This document shows, in pieces, positions 19,986 through 31,508 of a stretch of DNA of 64,000 bases. Each line of letters starts with the position of its first letter. Within the stretch, counting starts at the first letter, position 1. Below the pieces are notes generated by a model. The model searched no databases. It saw only the letters and a program-made list of their open reading frames with translations, and was not told where the DNA came from. Origin of the DNA: Protea cynaroides (taxonomy: Eukaryota > Streptophyta > Magnoliopsida > Proteales > Proteaceae). The stretch covers positions 86,859,789 through 86,923,788 of the forward strand of contig CM053271.1 in assembly GCA_028583415.1 (NCBI GenBank), given 5' to 3'. The position numbers and the translations under genes are program-made.

Positions 19986-20981
19986 TGATCTTTCTTGAAG
20001 ATCAAACAATTAAAGACTTCGAGAAAATTGAAAAGCCACAACCATTTGTTGATGATTTAATTGATCTTGATCCAATTCCTCAATCCATATATATGATGAT
20101 GGGGGAGATGTGCAAAATGGCAATGATGGTGTTCCTATAGATGATACAGGCAATGTTGAACAGGGGGTGCAACCCCATCCAGAGTCACCAGTTGAGCCTC
20201 AGTTGAGAAGATCTACCAGGGAGCAACAACCATCTACTAGGTATCCAGCACAAGAATATATTATGTTGACAGATGCTGGTGAACCAGATTGCTTTAATGA
20301 AGCACAAACTAATGAGCACAAAGTTGAGTGGTTAAAAGCTATGCAGGAAGAGATAGATTCTTTGCATAAGAATCACACTTATGATTTAGTGAAGCTACCT
20401 AAGGGTAAGAAAACACTCAAGAATAAATGAGTATTCAAGTTAAAGACAGAGCAGAACAGCTTACAACCAAGGTACAAGGTGAGGTTGGTTGTGAAGGGGT
20501 TTGGGCAAACTAAAGGAATTGACTTTGATGAGATTTTTCCTCCTGTTATGAAATGTCATCTATTTGAGTTGTGTTGGGTTTAGCTGCAAGTTTGAATGTA
20601 GAAGTTCAACAACTTGATGTCAAGACAGTCTTTCTTCATGGTGATTTAGAGGAAGAGATTTACATAGAGCAACTAGAAGGTTTCAAAGTTAAATGTAAAG
20701 AACACGTGGTTTGCAGGTTAAGGAAGAGCTTGTATGGTCTAAAACAGGCTTCAAGACAGTGGTACAAGAAGTTTGATTCATTTATGATGGATCATGAGTA
20801 CACTAGAATAATTGCAGATCATTGTGTGTTTGTTAAGAAATTCTCAGAAGGTGATTTCATTATTCTTTTGCTTTATGTTAATGATATGTTGATTGTTGGA
20901 CAAGATGTCAATAAAGTTGACAGGTTAAAGCAAGAGTTGAGCAAGTCTTTTGACATGAAAGACTTGGGACCAGCACAATAG
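19882..20981 (+). pseudogene. Co-1: Ty1/copia integrase end and reverse transcriptase (Tnt1-like)
   Basis: Integrase C-terminal GYKLWDPIEKKVI, a linker with RRSTREQQPSTRYP, then the copia RT: EWLKAMQEEIDSL, FKLKTEQNSLQPRYKVRLVV, EVQQLDVKTVFLHGDLEEEI, SLYGLKQASRQWYKKFDSF. The catalytic box reads YVNDMLIVG, so the first Asp of YVDD is Asn. A TGA replaces Trp at 20428-20430 and other stops follow. Layout and wording fit the Tork/Tnt1 branch. A 52-bp tandem duplication sits at its left end. Confidence 0.85.
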
Positions 20982-21850
20982 ATCTTAGGCATGCAGATCT
21001 CTCGTGATAGAAAAGTAGGCAAAGTATGGCTATCAGAAGAAAGGTACATACAGAAAGTAATTGAAAGGTTTAATATGGAGAAAGTGAAGTCAGTCAGTTC
21101 GTCACTTACAGGTTTAGATTGAGAAATTAGCAGAGTCCTTCAATTGAGGAAGGAAGAATAGATATGAAGAAAAAAATTTTATGTATCAGTTGTAAGAAGT
21201 TTAATGTATGCCATGGTGTGTACAAGACCTGATATTGCATATGCAGTTAGAGTTGTGAGTAGATTTCTTGCCAATCCTGGAAAAGAACATTAGGAAGCAG
21301 TTAAGTGGATTATGAGATATCTCAGAGGTACATCAAATGCGTGTTTATGCTTTGGTATTGATAAACCTGTGTTATAGGGATATATAGATGTAGATATGGC
21401 AGGCGACATCGACTCAAGGAAATCAACATCAGGCTATCTATTTACTTTTGCAGGGGGAGCAATGTCATGGTAATCCAAGTTGTAAAAATGTGTCTCTTTG
21501 TCAACTACAGAAGCTGAGTATATTGCTACAATGGAAGCTTGCAAGAAGATGTTGTGGATGAAGAGGTTCATTCAAGAACTGGGTCTAACACAAGACAAGT
21601 ATATTGTTCATTGTGACAGTCAGAGTGCCATTCACTTGAGTAAAAATCCTAATTTTCATCACAAGACCAAGCATGTTGATGTGATGTGTCACTGGATTCA
21701 GGATATACTTGAATAAAAGCAACTACAGGTTGAGAAAATCCAAACTGACAAAAAAATGCAGATATGACAAAAGATTACCTAAAGTAAAGCATGACTTTTG
21801 CAAAAACATGGCAGGTTTGGGTTTGACAGATCTTCGCTTGTGAGTCAGAG
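20982..21850 (+). pseudogene. Co-1 RNase H and pol C-terminus
   Basis: Copia RNase H: SRKSTSGYLFTFAGGAMSW, LSTTEAEYIATMEACKKML, HCDSQSAIHLSKNP and TKHVDVMCHWI, then the short tail before the polypurine tract. Stop codons near 20980, 21120, 21293, 21377, 21472 and 21714 break it. The match to Tnt1-type elements is good in order and wording. Confidence 0.82.
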
Positions 21851-21858
21851 GAGGAGTT

Positions 21859-22610
21859 TGTTGGGATCCTCCTCACCCCACGTGGGTGGGGGGACCCACC
21901 TTCTCTGACCGATACTCAAACCCTCTATAAGAGGTTTTCTAGAGGTGGTTTAGAAACCACCTCTCATGACTTATCTCTTTATATAAAAAGAGATAAGTGG
22001 CAGCAGAATTTATATATGAGATTTCCTGAGTTTGTGAGAAAATCCAGAGAAGAAAAACAAAGACACAGAGAGTGACTTTCTATAAGTTCCTAAAAGCCAA
22101 AGCCAGGATCAAAATTTCTTCTTTATTCTTCTGCCATTGTGAGTGATTGGAGAGGAGGAAGAAGAGAAAGAAGTACTCCTACCTTGTACGTGCGGCGTGA
22201 CGGTATTCTCCCTGTTCAAGGAAAAGAGAAAGGTGATCATTCTTCTTAGTATTTGTTATGTCAGCATCGAGGTGAGAATATTCATGTACTTTGTATTACC
22301 ACTTATTATTTTTGTGAGTTATTTGTATTACCTAAGAGTGGGTTGTTTCTCTTGGAGATTGGTAACCTTTAGCTGTGACTAGAGAGGATTGTATTATGTA
22401 CCCATTATTATCATAGTGGAGATTTACTTGGACTAGGTCCCGTGATTTTTTCTTTTCACCTTGGAAGGGTTTCCACGTAAAAATTGTTGTGTCTCTTGTG
22501 GTTTGGTTGTCTCAATTTATTTTAGCTGCTATATCTCTGTGCATATATTTGTAGTTGTGTTCTCCATTGGTTTGCATACAGGAGGGAAAAACCTTATGTT
22601 TTCCCTAGCA
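21859..22610 (+). repeat. Co-1 3' LTR
   Basis: TGTTGGGATCC to TTCCCTAGCA, 752 bp, preceded by the purine run GAGTCAGAGGAGGAGT. A TATATAAA lies near 21990. The 5' LTR and gag are missing, so the end is inferred from the TG...CA rule and no partner confirms it. Confidence 0.6.
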
Positions 22611-22965
22611 GCATGAGTTCTCCCCTCTCTTTCTTCCTCATCGTTCTCCCCTCTCTTTCCACTCTCCCTCATTGCTCATCCCTTTCTTCGTCTTGGATGC
22701 GCCGCTCTAACTCCATTCCTTCCAAGGTTTCTTCCTCTCTCAGTCTCTCCCAAGTCGGTTTAGTCCACTTAGCCAACCATTTTCTAAAGCTCAACTCCTG
22801 ACCTAGTGGCTCATGGCTTTGTACAAAAAATTTAGTAATGGAATAATTTCCCTTCTTCTCATTTTTTTCCCTACAACTTTTGTTGAACTTAAACGCTGCA
22901 TAAAAAAATCGATTTTGCATTTTAAATTCATAAGAACAGAAGAGAAGAAACATAAAGGGTAGGAG
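22611..22965. other. Non-coding sequence left of CYP40 fragment
   Basis: No gene recognised. Contains, at 22861-22895, one copy of a 33-base repeat (CAACTTTTGTTGAACTTAAA core) whose other copy lies at 23279-23315, on the other side of the CYP40-like exon. Confidence 0.5.
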
Positions 22966-23136
22966 ATGGTAAACCAACGGTGTTTTCTGGACATTACCAT
23001 AGGAAAGGAGCTTGAAGGGAGGATTGTGGTCGAACTTTATAGTAATGTGGTGCCCAAGACCATGGAAAATTTCAAGGCTCTCAGCATCGGAGAGAAGGGC
23101 TTTGGTCCCAATATTGGTGTTCTTCTCTATTACAAG
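22966..23136 (+). pseudogene. CYP40: Cyclophilin-40-like first exon (fragment)
   Basis: 57 codons starting with ATG: RCFLDITIGKELEGRIVVEL, then a VVPKTMENFKAL segment, GEKGFGPNIGV and LLYYK, ending at a splice donor AAG|GT. This is the N-terminus of a cyclophilin (peptidyl-prolyl isomerase) and fits plant CYP40 (SQUINT type) exon 1 in length and wording. The expected second exon (GCRFHRVIKGFMIQGGD type) is not found downstream, and a long CT repeat follows the donor. Probably a gene fragment; because the exon edge is kept it was copied as DNA rather than from mRNA. It could be transcribed, but it cannot make an active enzyme alone. Confidence 0.75.
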
Positions 23137-23143
23137 GTCTTCG

Positions 23144-23144
<1 letters not shown>

Positions 23145-23206
<62 letters not shown>
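23145..23206. repeat. (CT)n microsatellite
   Basis: About 31 CT units directly after the CYP40-like splice donor. The long Arg-Glu open frame on the other strand is a product of this repeat. Confidence 0.97.
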
Positions 23207-23210
<4 letters not shown>

Positions 23211-24215
23211 TCACTCGCTTTGACATTTACTATCTTCACTCTTCTACAAACAAAAGATAAAAGGGATTTGCCTTCATCTAATTTTTTTTCCTCCAACTTT
23301 TGTTGAACTTAAACCCTACAAAGCTCGATAACGGAATGACATGGCCCCCGCAGAACATAAAGACATTGCTATTTTTCCCTGAAATTTTCCTTCACCTTTC
23401 CTTCAATCATCAAGCTATTACAATGGATCGCCATCGCTGTTGCTCGTCGAAACAATCACCGATTCTTCGCCGAGGAATGCTGTAAAAATATCTCTGCAAC
23501 TCTATAAATCTCTGCAACCCTGTCAAAAAAAAAATCTTCGCAACTTTGTGTATTATTGCAACTTGATGGCACCTTCATCAGAAAATCCAATTCGAGGGAG
23601 CCATTTCTCTTTCTCCCTCCCGTTTCGTTGCTTTGAGTAAACTCATTTCTGTCGAACTTTTGAAAAACCCATTTCGAGGAAGAAATACAATAGCGCAATG
23701 CAGACACTTTCTTCCCTCTTCGTTGACGCTGTCTGAACTTTGTTTTTCCAGGAAATCCAATAAGGATTGCTAACATTATTTACCACCCACAAGTTTCGAA
23801 AAACATCAACCCATCCCACTTAATTGACAAAAATCACTTATATTGTTAATATGCAATTTTATATTATAAATTGAAATTTTTAAAAATTAAATAGAATGAT
23901 TAATTTGATCTTGTATTGACCCCCCAAATCGTTAATCCAAAAAAACTCACTGTAAATTGGATGGATATCGTCAATAACCCTAGGTTTTCTCTACAACTGA
24001 AAGAGTAAAAAGAGAAGAGGATGACGACGATTTTTTTGTTCTTTCTTATGTTTCCTATAATTTCATAATAATCTCTCTTATGTTTCTGTGATCCGATTTA
24101 ACTTTTTTCTTTTTTCTTCTTTTTGGGTAGAAGATCTGATTTAACCTGTTGCTTCAATATAATTCTGTCATGTTCCTAAATCTGATTCCATCCTTTATGT
24201 TTCCGCATAGAAATT
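23207..24215. other. Non-coding, AT-rich
   Basis: No gene recognised. The second copy of the CAACTTTTGTTGAACTTAAA repeat is at 23279-23315. Weak direct repeats (TTTCATAATAATCTCTC type) begin near 24050 and recur near 24370. Confidence 0.5.
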
Positions 24216-24343
24216 GTCTCCTGCGGTCTTGCCGCCTGCCAAGGGCCGGATTTCAGCCGGCCCACCCCTCAATGTATTGGCAGGCGGCCAAACTGATCCC
24301 CAAACCCTTGGATCAGTCGCAGGACCGTCCTGTCGCAGGAGAC
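24216..24343. mobile_element. Short hairpin, MITE-like
   Basis: 128 bp with perfect 10-bp inverted ends GTCTCCTGCG / CGCAGGAGAC and a second inner inverted pair (GCCGCCTGCCAA / TTGGCAGGCGGC), plus GGGCCGG / CCGGCCC. GC-rich within AT-rich surroundings. No clear target duplication. Confidence 0.5.
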
Positions 24344-24908
24344 GATCTCTTTCCTATGTTTCCTATGATTTCATAATATTGTCTCTTATGTTCTTGAAAT
24401 CTGATTCAATCCTTTATGTTTCTTTTAATTTTCTCCCTCCGCCTCTTCTTCAACGAGGGTTTGTCCATCGTCCTCTTCTTCTCTCTCTTTCTCTTTCAGT
24501 TGCGGAGAAGACCTATGGCTATTCTTATGTGTAGCAGAATAGAAATAAAGAAATTGGAGAAAACCAGAAAAAGAAATTGATGTCAACAATGAAGAAGAAA
24601 TTGGTGAAGAAAATTATATAAGAAAACGAAATCCCTAAATCTGCTCTTTCAAAAAAAATTAAAAAAGGGAAACGGAATAGAAGTGGGTTTGTGAACAGTC
24701 CATAGAATTGAGTAAGGAAAAACCTAAAAAAAAGGACCCCGCCCTACCAGTCCCTCCCTTTCTTTGTGTACTAGCTCCATGCAACTTTCAAAGTCCCTTG
24801 CCCTGTATTCTGTAGGGGCACAACAAGGACTTGGTATGGTTCCAAAGGCGGAGAGCATTGACTCCTCGCTCACAGCATTCGAGCTTCATTGCAGAGTAGG
24901 ACGAAGCA
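24344..24908. other. Non-coding
   Basis: Purine/pyrimidine-rich sequence without a recognisable gene. Confidence 0.4.
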
Positions 24909-25371
24909 TCTTATTCGAGTGAGACTGAGTCTTCGATCTTAGTTTGCTAGGGATGAGAATCATCGAAAGTATCAAAATTCAGCAAGCAGTCATCTTCCTC
25001 AAAGCCGTCAGCAGCGATGGCGTTGTATTAGTCGAGAACTGCCAGAGCAACGTAGTAGCATCAACAGACGGTCTGGACCATGGAGTAGGGTTTCAAGGAA
25101 GGCGAATGAAGAAGGGAGTCGTCGCATTCATAGATAGGGTCTTATTCGAGTGAGATTGAGTCTTCGATCTTAGTTTGCTAGGGATGAGAATCATCGAAAG
25201 TATCAAGATTCAGCGAGCAGTCATCTTCCTCAAAGCCGTCAGCGGCAACGGCGTTGTATTCGTCGAGAACTGGTAGAGCAATCGCAGTAGCATCAACAGA
25301 CGGTCTGGAGCATGGAGTAGGGTTTCAAGGAAGGCGAATGAAGAAGGGAGTCGTCGCATTCATAGATAGGG
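24909..25371. repeat. 231-bp tandem duplication
   Basis: Units 24909-25139 and 25140-25371 are almost identical (start TCTTATTCGAGTGAGA, end CATAGATAGGG). No domain is recognised in either strand. High similarity points to a recent duplication. Confidence 0.9.
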
Positions 25372-26984
25372 TTATTAATTGTAATGGATAACATAAACCC
25401 AGGTAACCATCCATCTCCTATGAAAGCAGAGCTCTCCTCTGCCATCCAATGGGATATTTTTGGGAAGGCCACATCTACCAGTGCCTCAATCGGATGTCTT
25501 CTCTCCAGCGTGATCCCCCGGTGATGATATTTGAAAACCTGCAAAAGACAAGAAAGCAGTTCGTTGAGAGTGTCATAAAATCGTTGAAAGTGTAAAGGGT
25601 AAAATTGTCTTTTAACCTGGCTCAAAGGGTAGTATTGTCCATCAAATTTTTCAATACAGCTGACATCAGCATCTAACGGGAATATATGGACAGAATGGGC
25701 TTCTTTGATTAACGGTATAAAGATTTTGAATGATAAGTGATGTTTTTCCAAACTTGTAGGTGTTAGATGATGTTAACCATCCTTATTGGAGTGTATATGA
25801 AATTTTTCCTTCATGTTTTTACAACCTCATCGTGTGAAGCCGCAAAAGTAAACCGTGGCCCTAAAGTATGTCAAGTTAAAGAGATCGGCGGTGGACATTG
25901 GTTTAGATGCAGGAAGAAGAAGAAGAAAGAAAAAGATTTCGAAAAAGAAAGTCTCGTGTCCGGTCTCCCTTTCCAGCCACGGGCGAGAAGAATCTGAAGA
26001 CGAAAATTGCATGGCACACCTCTGTAGTGTACGGAGATAACTGGAACCACAATCTTTGAAAAAGCAAAAAATGGGAAGATAGCCAACATTAACAGAACCC
26101 AACTGTCTCTCTGCGAATTACCAGCAGTGATCAAATTGGTGACCTACCGTACCTTCTCTCTTTCCCGCAAGAACTCATACTTGTCAAAATACCTAACCAA
26201 ATTAACTAATTCAATTTATTTGATTACTCGTTTACTTTTACAATGGAAACTTCATTCCTGAAAATCCTGATATGAACTCTTCAGTCTGATCTGGTTATCT
26301 GCATCTGAATCTGATTCTGATTCTACCAAAAAAAGAATTTATCTGAATCTGAGCGACAAAATCCCCTGCGCTTAACAGATTTTGAGTGTTTACCGTTTCA
26401 GCATTACAGAATACAGAAGCTCAATGACTTTCAATCATCCGTTGCATTTCTTCGATGTAGTGGATTATATAAGACAATGAAGAAACTGGTAGAGGTCTAC
26501 TGTTTTGGTCCATTTCGCCTATCTGGCGTCAGAAGCTGGAGCTGTCAGAGTTCCACAATTAAAAGAGGTAAATGCAGAATATATAAATACCTCCTCTTCT
26601 TTTACGGTTCCCCGCCATTGCAGTGCAATCAGTGTGTTGTACTTTTTTGTGCTTTATATTCCCGATACAACAATGGAGAGAGAAAAGAAAGGGATAGGAG
26701 CCTTTTTTTTTTTTTTTTATTTCCAATTTTCTGTTAGATTATTTAACAATAGGGGATGCGATTGACATTATTAGACAAGTTGGGGGTTGGATAATTTAAA
26801 ATTAAAGTTATGGGGGGTGAGTGAAATTTTCTCATAAAAAACATATAATATAATATACATATGTATATTCATAGAATATTATCCCATCCAGTTTATAACC
26901 ATTTATTTGTTCAAGGGACAAGTTTTAGTTTGATGGATCGAGCTCCTCTCAAGTTCTGAATTTGAGTAGAACCAATGTTCATTA
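25372..26984. other. No recognisable gene
   Basis: Open frames exist (for example 25293-25751 on the - strand) but show no family motif. A poly-T run lies at 26702-26720. Confidence 0.4.
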
Positions 26985-27117
26985 GATGGCCAACACCTGG
27001 CACTCCGCCAGATCCAACGGTATGAGAGTTATTATATGAAAAAGTAAAAAAAAATTACAAAAATACTCAATAACTCTCATACATTTGGATCGGGCTGAGT
27101 GCTCCAGCCGACACTGA
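26985..27117. mobile_element. Small inverted-repeat element, MITE-like
   Basis: Arms of about 45 bp: CACTCCGCCAGATCCAA... and GTATGAGAGTTATT on the left are mirrored by AATAACTCTCATAC and TTGGATCGGGCTGAGTG on the right, around a short A-rich loop. Family not identified. Confidence 0.6.
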
Positions 27118-28404
27118 CTCCACTCAAGTTCATTCCGAACTCAAGACGAACCTGATCCTAGTTTGACACTTAGTCTACAAAAAAGATTATAGCCAGTATT
27201 GTTTCTCTGGTTTCGTTTAAATTTGACAACAGGGTTTGACAACAGAATGGTAGGTTAGGTAGTAAGGGGAGAGTATAGTGGATGATACGAACTGAACTCC
27301 TTTGCTTTTTCTTTTTTCTTTCTCCTGCCATAATCGATTAGATATGAGGTCTCCTTGCACAGATTAGGAGGAGATCACTCTACCTTGACCTTGTGAATGT
27401 GCTCCACGGTTTTGACTTATAGTTCTTCCAAGAATCAAAGAGAGGTGAGATGAGAGCTCGCCCAAGAATGAAGGAAGAAACCCTTTGCTGCTTGCGGTTC
27501 TTCTTGCAAACAAAAAGATGAAGAAGATGAAATTGCATGGTATTTAAAAAAATATATGTGGTATGAAGTTTCACTTTACAAGGGAAGTCCGTGTAATAAA
27601 CGAAATGTCAAGGGGAAGTCCAATTAATTTTCCCTATATACATATGTTTGGAAACCAAGTAAACCTCGACGTGTGTGGGGCCATGCTTTTAATAATTAAT
27701 CAGTATCAGATTGACTCATCAATTTCGGCTGTGATCGATTACAATGAATTTTTATATTTCTTAAATTTTATAACATATTGACCACATGTCAATCATCAAT
27801 TGACTATACAATCAATCCGTATCAGGATCAGATCAGTTTTGGCATCAGTTACCTATACCTTGAACTTGGTGGGGATGAGGGTGTGGGAGTGGGAGGGAAA
27901 GAGGGAACTCGGAAAATCAGATTCTCATATTCTATTTTCCGGAGTCGGTTGAAGGGGCAAATGAAAAAGAAAGGAAACGAATAGATAGGGATCAGAACAT
28001 TGTTTAGAAGTTGATGAATCAGACCAGACTTGGTGAACCAGCCTAGACCAGAGCCAGAAACTATGAATCAGACCACATATAATTGGCAGTTTTCATATTT
28101 TTGTTGCAAACAATTCGAATAAGCTGGTTTTTAATGTTAGACCAGAATGATGATCAGAATGGTTGTCTCTTATCTAGTTTTTGGAAGTACGGAAATGGAA
28201 CTTCTCATTTATTTCTTTATATTCTGCTGAAATTGGCTCAAATTTGTGGGATTAAATTCTCTTATATAGTCAATTCCTTTTAGTTGGAATAAGGCTGGAT
28301 TGAGTTGAGTTCTTCAAACTACCTCAAATGTAATTGGAAACATCACTACCTTCTTCAAATTATATTCGTTCTTTCTTTTTCATGAACAATTTGTCTCTCT
28401 GCTA
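27118..28404. other. No recognisable gene
   Basis: AT-rich sequence directly upstream of the RNL fragment. The RPW8 domain and P-loop expected there are not found. Confidence 0.45.
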
Positions 28405-29297
28405 ATGGCAACTTTTTATTGCCGGACACGTTTTTCTAAGAATATATTCTTTCTTACAATCTCAAGTACACCTAATTTGAGGAAGATGGTGAAGAAATTG
28501 TTTCAAAAGATAAAGAATCAAGTACCTACATTTCAAGATAACGATGATGAGATCAGCAAGTTGGGAATCCTTCTGGAGGAAGAACCAAATAACACATTGT
28601 TAGTTCTAGATGATGTTTGAGATGAATTCATGGTAAATGGATATAAGATCCTGGCTACACCCAGAACTAAATATCCAACATTTAATTATACATATTCGTT
28701 GGGATTGCTGAGTGAACCAGATGATATGGCACTCTTTCGTCACTAGGCATTCCCTCAATCTGGTAACGGGAATTATGAGCCTAAAATGGATCTTCAAAAG
28801 GTACTTTGTTTATACCTAGCTCTCTACACATATCATGAATGTATTCCTGCATGGAGATGAGGTTAATTAGTAGACATGCCATAGGGGAGAGGGTTATATG
28901 CTATCTTTATTCTCTGCTTCCACCGAAACTATAACTCAAATCATTACTCATTATAATGGAAATTGTTTACCTGCAGATAGTAAGTGGTTGCAAGGGGCAC
29001 CCACTGACTCTTAAGTTGATTGGCTTATCACTGCGACAGCAGCCTGCCGGAGTGTGGCAGAAAACAGAGGAGATGTTTGTCAAGTTGCTCTGTTTTGTAG
29101 TCCCACAGTGATTTGCTGAAATGCCTTGGATCCAGCTTAAACTGCTTGAACAAGAATGTTGAAGAATGTTTTATGGACTTGGGTGCATTCCCTGAAGACC
29201 AAAGGATCCCTGCATCATCCCTCATAGATATATGGGTTGAGCTTATATGGAACAGATGAAGTTGTTGCTTACCTCAACCACCATGAACTTTCCGCTC
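28405..29297 (+). pseudogene. ADR1: RPW8/ADR1-type helper NLR, NB-ARC part
   Basis: Nucleotide-binding domain of an RNL immune receptor, the class that works downstream of sensor NLRs. The segment after the P-loop reads KNIFFLTISSTPNLRKMVKK, then LLVLDDV (kinase 2, 28597-28617), YKILATPRTKYPTF and LFRH. A predicted intron separates it from GCKGHPLTLKLIG (GLPL-like), ECFMDLGAFPEDQRIPAS, LIDIWVEL and, after a one-base shift, TDEVVAYLNHHELS. Stops at 28618-28620 (for Trp) and 28744-28746, one after LLCF, and the missing P-loop show a pseudogene. The match ends exactly at a simple repeat. Confidence 0.8.
28801..28976 (+). other. Predicted intron in RNL fragment
   Basis: Donor CAAAAG|GTACTT at 28800/28801 and acceptor TTACCTGCAG|ATAG at 28976/28977. 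Removing it joins KMDLQK to IVSGCKGHPLTL, as expected for ADR1-type genes. Confidence 0.65.
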
Positions 29298-29341
29298 TCT
29301 CTCTCTCTCACACACACACACCCCACACCCCCCCCCCCCCG
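29298..29341. repeat. Compound microsatellite (CT)n(CA)n(C)n
   Basis: Begins directly where the RNL protein match stops. CT, CA and C runs in succession. Confidence 0.9.
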
Positions 29342-30303
29342 GCCCAATATCATCAGTTTTTTCTTTTTTTTTCCTCCTCTTATGTCACTTCCTATATAAT
29401 ATTTGCATGAAATTATAGTATCAATGTCATTAACTGACAATTAACACAAGAATCTAACATGACAATCAAACACATCAAAAGGTGTCAAAGAAATGGGGCA
29501 TAGTTTATATTTTGGTAAATATGCATAATGATGGGGCTCTAATCACCTAGGCATATTAGGAAACAGAACCAAATATTCTCCAGAATTGCAGGATGTAAGA
29601 ACCAAAACAAGCAACTGATATTCAATGAAAATACATAAAGACAAGTTCGATGTGTCCAGAAATCTGCAAGTGTACTAACGGGGAAGGAGAATAAACCCTT
29701 TAGTTCGAACCAGATCCAATGGTCAGATTCCAAGATATGATATAGCAGGTTGCCAAATCAGGTCAGAAAATAGAAGGTGAAGCAGAAACAGAATTAGTAA
29801 TTATCAAAATAACTAACAGATTTTAAAAATAGAAAATAAGAACTGAGGCTGAAATAAAAAGAAGAGATAGAAATAGAAAGTGGATTCAGAAATTAGAAAC
29901 CAACAAAAAATAACTAGAATCAGATGTCAGTGCTGGGCAAGAACAAGAAATCCACAGAAAATAGAAACTGTAGGTTAAGCCAGATTAGAAACCATGGAAG
30001 AAAAGCTCCAGCACATCAGAAGACAGGAACCAGCAGTCGCAAGAAAAAAAAAAAAGCTCTCTCTGAAAAAGGAAACTTATAAAGGTCATCTATTAGGAAA
30101 TCCTTTCTTTAGTTAACTCTGAATATATATCTTCCACTATGCATTATTAGGATTTAGCCTTTAGGGCGCCATCTGATTGGGTATAAAATGATGAAACGAA
30201 TTGTGTGTGTTTTTTTTTTTAATTGATTTCTAAGAAAAATGAACAAATAGAAATAGCTTCTGTTAAAGCAAGAAGTACACATAGAATGGTCTGAATATTT
30301 TTT
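29342..30303. other. Non-coding, A-rich
   Basis: No gene recognised. Contains many AAATAGAAA words similar in style to 63540-63660. Confidence 0.4.
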
Positions 30304-30580
30304 TGATGTGTATTCAATGAAATAGAGTTACAAATTTATAGGATTTGTTTATCATCTGTTACAACTTTAACAGAATATCAAAACTGTCGAACTCTATCCA
30401 ATATGGCTGATCATAACAAAGTTCAAACCATTTGGTAGATTGTGATACAGTTGTACTCGATTACAACGACTATGAACATCAGATTTGGAACCGGATGAGG
30501 ATGATGAGTCAGATTCATTTGGCTGAGATGGCAAGCTGTTTTTGGTTGGCGGAGTTGGCAAGTCAGTAGGTTCCTTAACA
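30304..30580 (-). repeat. Co-2 3' LTR (probable)
   Basis: On the - strand TGTTAAGGAACC ... ACACATCA, 277 bp, preceded by the purine tract TTGAGGGGGAG. Short LTRs fit the copia Ale/Retrofit group. The other LTR is not found, so the far end is inferred. Confidence 0.5.
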
Positions 30581-30920
30581 CTCCCCCTCAATGGAACTCC
30601 AGAGACACGACATTGCATTTGTCAAGCAACCACTTAAAACGAGCTGTGGCCAAAGGTTTGGTAATAAGTGAGTCTGCAAGTTGGTCCTTTGATGAAATGA
30701 ACCTGAACCAGCTTACATTGAACCTGATCTTGCACATAATGAAAGTCAATTTTGAAATGCTTGGTCCTGGCATGAAATACAGGATTGGATGACAATTATG
30801 TAGCCCCGATGTTGTCACACCATTGGATAGGGGCTTGTGCAAGGCAGTAACCAATATCCTACAAGCCAAGAGACCTCAGCAGCAGCATTAGATAGAGCTT
30901 TGTATTCTTCCTCAATACCA

Positions 30921-31508
30921 GATCAAGCAACCATTGGTTGTTTCCGAGAGCTCCATGCTACAAGGTTGCACCCTAGAAAAATGGAATATCCGCCAATGGA
31001 GTGTCGGCCATCAGGGCATCCAGCCCAATCTGCATCAATGAAGGCAGCGAGAGTGGCATTGTGGGACCTCTGGAATCGTAGACCATGACCGAGGGTGCCT
31101 TTTATATAACGAAATCCGCTTAGCAGACCAATGAACCGTAGTGAGGCTGTTCATAAACTGATAGACCTTATTGACGGAAAAAACAATATCAGGTTGGGTG
31201 AATGTCAGATATTGGATCGAGCAACCGTTGGTTGTTTCCAAGAGCTTCAGGATTCGAGGTTGCACCCTAGAAAAATGGAGTATCCCTCAATGGAGTGTCA
31301 GTCATCAGGGCATCCGGCCCAATCTGTTCAATAAAGGCAGCGAGTGTGGCATTGTGGGACCTCTGAAATCGTAGACCATGACTGAGGGTGCCTTTTATAT
31401 ACCGAAATCCACTTTACAGCAGACCAATGAACTGTAGTGAGGCTGTGCATAAACTAACAAACCTTGTTGATGGCAAAAGCAATGTCAGGTTGATGTCAGA
31501 TATTGGAG
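30921..31508. repeat. 294-bp tandem duplication within Co-2
   Basis: Units start at 30921 and 31215 (GATC.AGCAACC.TTGGTTG). 294 is 98 codons, so the copy keeps the phase of the pol frame. Confidence 0.85.

Noticed and set aside
22669..23296. Arg-Glu-rich open frames on the - strand (up to 185 codons)
   Set aside because: They are translations of the (CT)n microsatellite at 23145-23206 and its flanks.
25293..25751. 152-codon - strand ORF
   Set aside because: No family motif; it overlaps the 231-bp duplication and reads like non-coding sequence.
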